The notes under the pieces were generated by a model that saw nothing but the letters and a program-made list of their open reading frames with translations, made no database searches and was not told the DNA's origin. 64,000 nucleotides of DNA from an archaeon. GTDB lineage: Archaea; Thermoproteota; Nitrososphaeria; Nitrososphaerales; Nitrosopumilaceae. Shown here in pieces: positions 59,102 to 64,000 of the stretch (positions are counted from its first letter, which is position 1; each line of letters opens with the position of its first letter). Location: positions 62,001-126,000 of the forward strand of contig JAJRWR010000025.1 in assembly GCA_024276695.1 (NCBI GenBank), in the 5' to 3' direction. Both the position numbers and the translations under genes were made by a program.

Positions 59102-59245
59102 ATGAATCAAAAGCTTGATTCCAAAACAGGAATAGGAATTTATGATTATGACTATCAGATAAAGAATATTTATGCTCTACTCAGAAAGGATCTTTCAGAA
59201 ATATTGTTAAAATTTTCAAGGTACATTAAATGTAATTTGGGATAA
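59102..59245 (+). pseudogene. Possible integrase N-terminal remnant beside tRNA-His
   Basis: IYDYDYQIKNIYALLRKDLSEILLKFSRYIK resembles the N-terminal SAM-like domain of archaeal tyrosine recombinases by eye. Confidence 0.4.
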
Positions 59246-59317
59246 TAAATGATACGTTTATGATTCATCATTGATAACATCTAGTTGATTTAAAAGAGGA
59301 ATCTGAAAAATTTTATC

Positions 59318-60334
59318 ATGGTAAACCAAAACCTGTGGATTGCAATAACAATTGGTGTGCTTGTAGTAGGAATAGGTATTGGTTATGGAGTATTTTCAAG
59401 TTCACAGGTAATGCCATCTACTATGATGACTCCTCAACAAATGAAACGAATGATGCATGATCCTAATTTCAGAAATGACTGGGCCAATTTGATGATTCAA
59501 GATACTATACAAATGATGCAAGATACTACTTTTAGAAATGAATTGATGGAATTTATGATTCAAGATACTGAACACATGAATCAATGGATGCAAGATGATC
59601 CTCAACATATATCATTAATGATTGATAAAATGAAAACAAATCATGATTTTATGATGGGCATGGCAGTACCTATGGTTCAAGATACTGATCTTCGAATGCA
59701 GCTATTGGGTCATATGACTGAAAATCCTGAAGCTATGGCTCAGATACAACAGATGATGGGTAATGGAATGATGGGTTCAGAAATGATGCAGGAGATGATG
59801 GAGGATCCTGAAACTAGAATAAAGATGATCAACTTGATGAATGAGCATGTTACAGATATGCAAGAATTATTGTCTTCAAAACTGAGTGATGAAGAATTTG
59901 ATGCTACAATGATTGAATTGATGGAAAAACATCAACAATACATGATTGAATTAATGGATAAAGAGTCAATGGTTCATGATGAAGTAACTGAACATGACGA
60001 AACGACAATAAATATGCCTGCTTCTCAAACCTACAATGTATCTATTGCCAAAGAAAGTGGGGTTCCGGGATGTGATCTAACTGATGAATGTTATCTTCCA
60101 CACTCGTTAGAGATTTGGGTTGGTGATACTGTTTCTTGGAATAACGTTGATTCTGCAGCTCATACAGTAACTAGCGGTTCCCCCAACAATCCTGATGGTA
60201 ATTTTGATTCCGGAATGATGATGGTAAATAAATCATGGGAATTTACCTTTACTGATTCTGGAGAATATGATTATTATTGTGCACTTCACCCTTGGATGAC
60301 TGGAAAAATTATTGTAAATGAAGTAGAAGAATGA
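59318..60334 (+). CDS. Membrane-anchored Met-rich protein with C-terminal cupredoxin domain
   Basis: N-terminal TM, about 190 aa Met-rich region, then VGDTVSWNNVDSAAHTVTSG...YDYYCALHPWMTGKI (type 1 Cu ligands). Confidence 0.9.
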   Translation: MVNQNLWIAITIGVLVVGIGIGYGVFSSSQVMPSTMMTPQQMKRMMHDPNFRNDWANLMIQDTIQMMQDTTFRNELMEFMIQDTEHMNQWMQDDPQHISLMIDKMKTNHDFMMGMAVPMVQDTDLRMQLLGHMTENPEAMAQIQQMMGNGMMGSEMMQEMMEDPETRIKMINLMNEHVTDMQELLSSKLSDEEFDATMIELMEKHQQYMIELMDKESMVHDEVTEHDETTINMPASQTYNVSIAKESGVPGCDLTDECYLPHSLEIWVGDTVSWNNVDSAAHTVTSGSPNNPDGNFDSGMMMVNKSWEFTFTDSGEYDYYCALHPWMTGKIIVNEVEE

Positions 60335-60401
60335 TTGTAATCCCATAACCTTAGCAAAGGCAATCTTTCTTGCAAAAAAATGTAACTCTTTAATTATTGC
60401 T

Positions 60402-60711
60402 ATGTATGTTTTGCGTACAGCTTTTGATAATCCTAATTTAATTTATGTGTCTTAAACACAAAATGAATTAAAAAAAGTAGAGAAATTCTTTGACGTTGCA
60501 AAAAATCAAGTAATGAAAAACTCTCAAATTCAAAAAGGAAATTGTGTTTGGATCTGAGGCAAAAGAGGTTATTGATTTTAGTCAAAAAGGAAAATTTGAT
60601 CTTATTATAATTGGTGCAAGAGGACGTGACATGATAAAGCAAATGCTTCTGGGAAGTGTTTCAAATACTATTGTACACAGCTCAAAAATCCATGTAACTG
60701 CAATCAAATAG
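60402..60711 (+). pseudogene. UspA-family pseudogene
   Basis: Fragments in different frames: NELKKVEKFFDVAKNQVMKNSQIQKG then EIVFGSEAKEVIDFSQKGKFDLIIIGARGRDMIKQMLLGSVSNTIVHSSKIHVTAIK*. Confidence 0.75.
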
Positions 60712-60729
60712 ATTCTTCTTTAGTCATTG

Positions 60730-60984
60730 AAACTATGAACTCTTCCACTTTGTTGTATAACAGAATCCGTAAGGTACAGACAGCTCAAAGAATCTCTCAA
60801 AGGAATTAGTAACAAGACACTATCCACAAGGCTATCTGAACTAGTATTTGAGAGAATCTTGGAGCGAGAAACATTTGCAGAAGTTCCACCACGTGTAGAA
60901 TACAAACTAACCAAAAAAGGTCAAGAACTAATTGAATCAATTACTGATTTACTTGGATGGATGAGAAAATGGTCAAAGAAATAA
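60730..60984 (+). pseudogene. HxlR-family regulator pseudogene (5' disrupted)
   Basis: RYRQLKESLKGISNKTLSTRLSELVFERILERETFAEVPPRVEYKLTKKGQELIESITDLLGWMRKWSKK* without an intact N-terminus. Confidence 0.75.
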
Positions 60985-61014
60985 TTAAATATACTCATAT
61001 CATCAATTGATAAT

Positions 61015-61347
61015 GTGTTAAAGCAACAAGAAAAAAGATTAAATTTGAAAGCAAAAATATTTCGGGGCTTTGGGGACATAACTAGACTATCTATCCTTGA
61101 ATCACTCAGAGACGAGGAAAAAACAGTCACACAAATTGCCAAATATCTAGATCAGAGCCAGTCAAATATCTCAAATCACTTGGCCTGCCTTTAAGAATGC
61201 GGTCTTGTTACAAATAGACGAAACGGAAAGAATAGATTCTACAGTTTAGCTGATAAAAATGTCGAAAAACTACTTAACCAAAGTGACAAGATTTTATCAG
61301 ACATTGCAACTGGAATCTATGCCTGTATTCATTACAAAAATCAGTGA
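61015..61347 (+). pseudogene. ArsR-family metal-type repressor with one in-frame nonsense codon
   Basis: VLKQQEKRLNLKAKIFRGFGDITRLSILESLRDEEKTVTQIAKYLDQSQSNISNHLACL*ECGLVTNRRNGKNRFYSLADKNVEKLL...[11 protein letters not shown] at 61192-61194. Confidence 0.8.
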
Positions 61348-63350
61348 TATCAATGCAAAAACAGGAAATAGAATGTACTAGTTGTGAGAGTTTTACAGAA
61401 AATAATTCAAAAACAAAATATTTGATTATCCTCGGATTTACTTTAACTATAACAATTATTTTACTTGAGATATTCCTTGATTCCAATATTACTAATATTG
61501 TACTTTTAGTTTTGGCTACTCCTGTTCAAATATTACTTGGAAAACCATTTTATACTAATTTTTATAATAATGTTAAACAAAAAAAGGCATTCACTGTTGA
61601 CACGCTAGTTGTTTTTAGCACTACAATAGCCTATCTTTACAGCTTGATTGCAACACTCGTAGGATCTAATGCCCCCTTCTTTGAAGCAGCAACATCTGTT
61701 CTAACCATATTTACATTTGGTGAATACATTGAAAGTAGAGTCACACAAAAAACATCTGAAGGATTAAAAGAACTCCTTGCATTAAAACCAAAAACTGCAA
61801 CAGTACTACAAAACGGTAAAGAAGAACAAATTGATGCAGACGAAATCAAGGTCAATGATATTGTTATAGTCAAGCCAGGTGAAAAAATTCCAACTGATGG
61901 AATTATTACACAAGGATATTCTGCAGTAGATGAGTCCATGGTCACAGGAGAATCAATACCTGTAGATAAAAAAGAGGGAGATACAATTGTAGGAGGTACA
62001 ATTAATACAAATGGCTATCTTCAATTCAAAGCAAACAAAGTAGGACAAGATACTGTACTTGCAAGCATAGTACGAATGGTAGAAAATGCTAAAACATCAA
62101 AGGCACATGTTCAAAGGATTGCAGATAGGGCTATACGCTATTTCATACCCATCGTGTTTCTTATTGCTATTTCTGCCTCTCTTTACTGGTTACTTGTAGC
62201 ACAAGAGTCTATTTCTTTTGTTGTGACAGTTTTTGCTACAATTCTAGTCGTTTCTTGTCCCTGTGCTCTTGGAATAGCAACACCCATGGTAGTATCACTT
62301 GGAATTGACAAGGGAACAAAACAGGGAATATTGATCAAAGGCGGAGAATATCTTGAAAAATTATCATCAATTGATACTCTAATTTTTGATAAAACAGGGA
62401 CTTTAACTAAAGGTAAACCTGAAGTGACTGATATAATTTCTAATGGAAATTATGATGAATCAAAAGTTTTACAGTTGGCATATTCTGTGGAAGTAAAATC
62501 AGAGCATCCAATAGCACACGCAATAGTAAAAAAAGCAGAAAAAGAAAATATTACAGCACTTGAACTTTCTGATTTTAATGCAATATCTGGTAGAGGTGTT
62601 TTGGCAAATTATTCAGGAAAGAAAATATTTGTTGGAGGCCCGTTATATCATAAAATTAAGATTTCACAAACAATGGAAAACAAAATTTCAACTTTAGAGT
62701 CAGATGGAAAAACTGTGATTATTGTAATACTGGATAATATATTGGTGGGAATTATAGCAGTTGCAGATACTCTCCGAGCTAATGCAAAACAAGTAATTAA
62801 TGAAATTAAAAACATGGGTAAAAATATAATTCTAATGAGTGGTGATAATAAAAGAACTGCAAATACTGTTGGAAAAGAGCTTGGAATTGATAGTGTATTA
62901 TCTGAAGTATTACCTGAAACAAAAGCATATGAAGTAAAAAAATTACAAATTCAAGGAAAAAAGGTGATAATGGTTGGAGATGGTATTAATGATGCCCCTG
63001 CATTAACTCAGGCAGATGTGGGAATAGCTATCGGATCAGGTACTGATGTGGCAATGGCTGCAGGTCATGTGATACTTATGAAAAGTGATCTGCAAAATGT
63101 CGTTTTTGTATTAAAGATTGGGGAATATTCTTTAAAGAAAATAAAACAGAATTTAACAATATCATTTGCATATAATGCAATTACAATTCCTCTAGCTGCT
63201 GGAATATTGTTTGGTATTACAAATTCATTAATTCTTACGCCGGGATTAGCTGCACTTGGATGGATTATTAGTGATGGAGCAGTATTTGGGAATTCTATGT
63301 TAATGAAAAAATTCATGAGAGTCACTAAAGTTTTCTCGGAGAAGAAATAA
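61344..63350 (+). CDS. P1B-type heavy-metal (probably copper) ATPase without N-terminal HMA domain
   Basis: [44 protein letters not shown] at 61353 possible start. Confidence 0.93.
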   Translation: MISMQKQEIECTSCESFTENNSKTKYLIILGFTLTITIILLEIFLDSNITNIVLLVLATPVQILLGKPFYTNFYNNVKQKKAFTVDTLVVFSTTIAYLYSLIATLVGSNAPFFEAATSVLTIFTFGEYIESRVTQKTSEGLKELLALKPKTATVLQNGKEEQIDADEIKVNDIVIVKPGEKIPTDGIITQGYSAVDESMVTGESIPVDKKEGDTIVGGTINTNGYLQFKANKVGQDTVLASIVRMVENAKTSKAHVQRIADRAIRYFIPIVFLIAISASLYWLLVAQESISFVVTVFATILVVSCPCALGIATPMVVSLGIDKGTKQGILIKGGEYLEKLSSIDTLIFDKTGTLTKGKPEVTDIISNGNYDESKVLQLAYSVEVKSEHPIAHAIVKKAEKENITALELSDFNAISGRGVLANYSGKKIFVGGPLYHKIKISQTMENKISTLESDGKTVIIVILDNILVGIIAVADTLRANAKQVINEIKNMGKNIILMSGDNKRTANTVGKELGIDSVLSEVLPETKAYEVKKLQIQGKKVIMVGDGINDAPALTQADVGIAIGSGTDVAMAAGHVILMKSDLQNVVFVLKIGEYSLKKIKQNLTISFAYNAITIPLAAGILFGITNSLILTPGLAALGWIISDGAVFGNSMLMKKFMRVTKVFSEKK

Positions 63351-63794
63351 TTGATACTTCAATACCTTGCATTATCCACTCTAATCATTTTGTATTCCCT
63401 AATGTTTGTTGGAGGATATGTCTCAGCTGCTGGACTAGGTCTGACTTGTCCTGAATGGCCTTTATGTCCTAATGGAATAATGCCTTCTGAAGAATATCTT
63501 ATTGAATGGATTCACAGACTTGTTGCAGTAACTACTGGAATATTTGTTGTTTTAACAACTGTTTCTGTTTGGATCAATAAAAAAACAGATAGAAAGATAA
63601 AATTCACTAGTACTTTTGCTGCAATACTTGTAATTACACAAATTGGTTTGGGAGCATTGGTAATTGATCTAAAATTACAGGCAGTTTTAGTTGCAATTCA
63701 TTTGGGAATTGGAATACTTTTATTTGCCATGGTTTTATTTACGGTATTATTTGCATTTAGAATTTCTAAATCCAATAGGAGCAATAATACATGA
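63351..63794 (+). CDS. Half-size CtaA/COX15-like haem A synthase homologue
   Basis: MFVGGYVSAAGLGLTCPEWPLCPNG...EWIHRLVAVTTGI...QIGLGALVIDLKL..IHLGIGILLF; four TM, 147 aa. Confidence 0.85.
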   Translation: MILQYLALSTLIILYSLMFVGGYVSAAGLGLTCPEWPLCPNGIMPSEEYLIEWIHRLVAVTTGIFVVLTTVSVWINKKTDRKIKFTSTFAAILVITQIGLGALVIDLKLQAVLVAIHLGIGILLFAMVLFTVLFAFRISKSNRSNNT

Positions 63795-63805
63795 TTTGAA
63801 TAAAA

Positions 63806-64000
63806 TTAATCCAAGTTTTGTCTTGGAAAATAAAACATCACGGCAACACCAACCAATACCACTATTGAGCCTATGATCTCAAATCTGTCTGGTCTTTTCT
63901 TGTCAACCCAATATCCCCAAATTATTGATGATACGACAAAGATTCCTCCATAGGAAGCATAGACTTTACCAAAGTTTTCAGGTTGTAGAGTCATGATGAC
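63806..64000 (-). CDS. YnfA/UPF0060-like small membrane protein (N-terminus outside window)
   Basis: GKVYASYGGIFVVSSIIWGYWVDKKRPDRFEIIGSIVVLVGVAVMFYFPR. Confidence 0.75.
   Translation of the reverse strand, partial: VIMTLQPENFGKVYASYGGIFVVSSIIWGYWVDKKRPDRFEIIGSIVVLVGVAVMFYFPRQNLD

Overview
The window is AT-rich archaeal DNA. Its gene content points to an ammonia-oxidizing Thaumarchaeota/Nitrososphaerota of the Nitrosopumilus type: Alba, GINS, MCM, Hel308, RFC small and large subunits, ABCE1, Trm5, a complex I cluster without NuoEFG, and an archaeal acetyl/propionyl-CoA carboxylase operon. Most of it (about 2.1-58.7 kb) is dense housekeeping sequence. It holds replication genes, a small sugar-modification cassette, amino-acid biosynthesis, SDH, haem synthesis, the carboxylase, complex I (nuoABCDHIJKMLN), a pentose-phosphate operon, six tRNAs and an isolated 5S rRNA. 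Both edges look accessory. The left 2.1 kb has an integrase C-terminus and gene-poor sequence with two related hairpin elements. The right 5 kb, after tRNA-His, has a possible integrase N-terminal remnant, a Met-rich cupredoxin, decayed regulators (Usp, HxlR, and ArsR with one nonsense codon), a Cu-type P-ATPase, a half-size CtaA and a YnfA-like gene. Points worth checking: a transketolase-N/ribulose-phosphate-epimerase fusion, two -1-rescuable frameshifts (ilvE and argH) at A-runs, a GATC-rich palindrome cluster between rfcS and GINS, a perfect palindrome at a PadR promoter, a CADD-like (possible pABA synthase) gene, a GRGTG-repeat small protein and unusual T-arms in tRNA-Asp, tRNA-His and tRNA-Met. 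No CRISPR array or clear defence system was seen. All family names come from reading the sequence; no database search was run.
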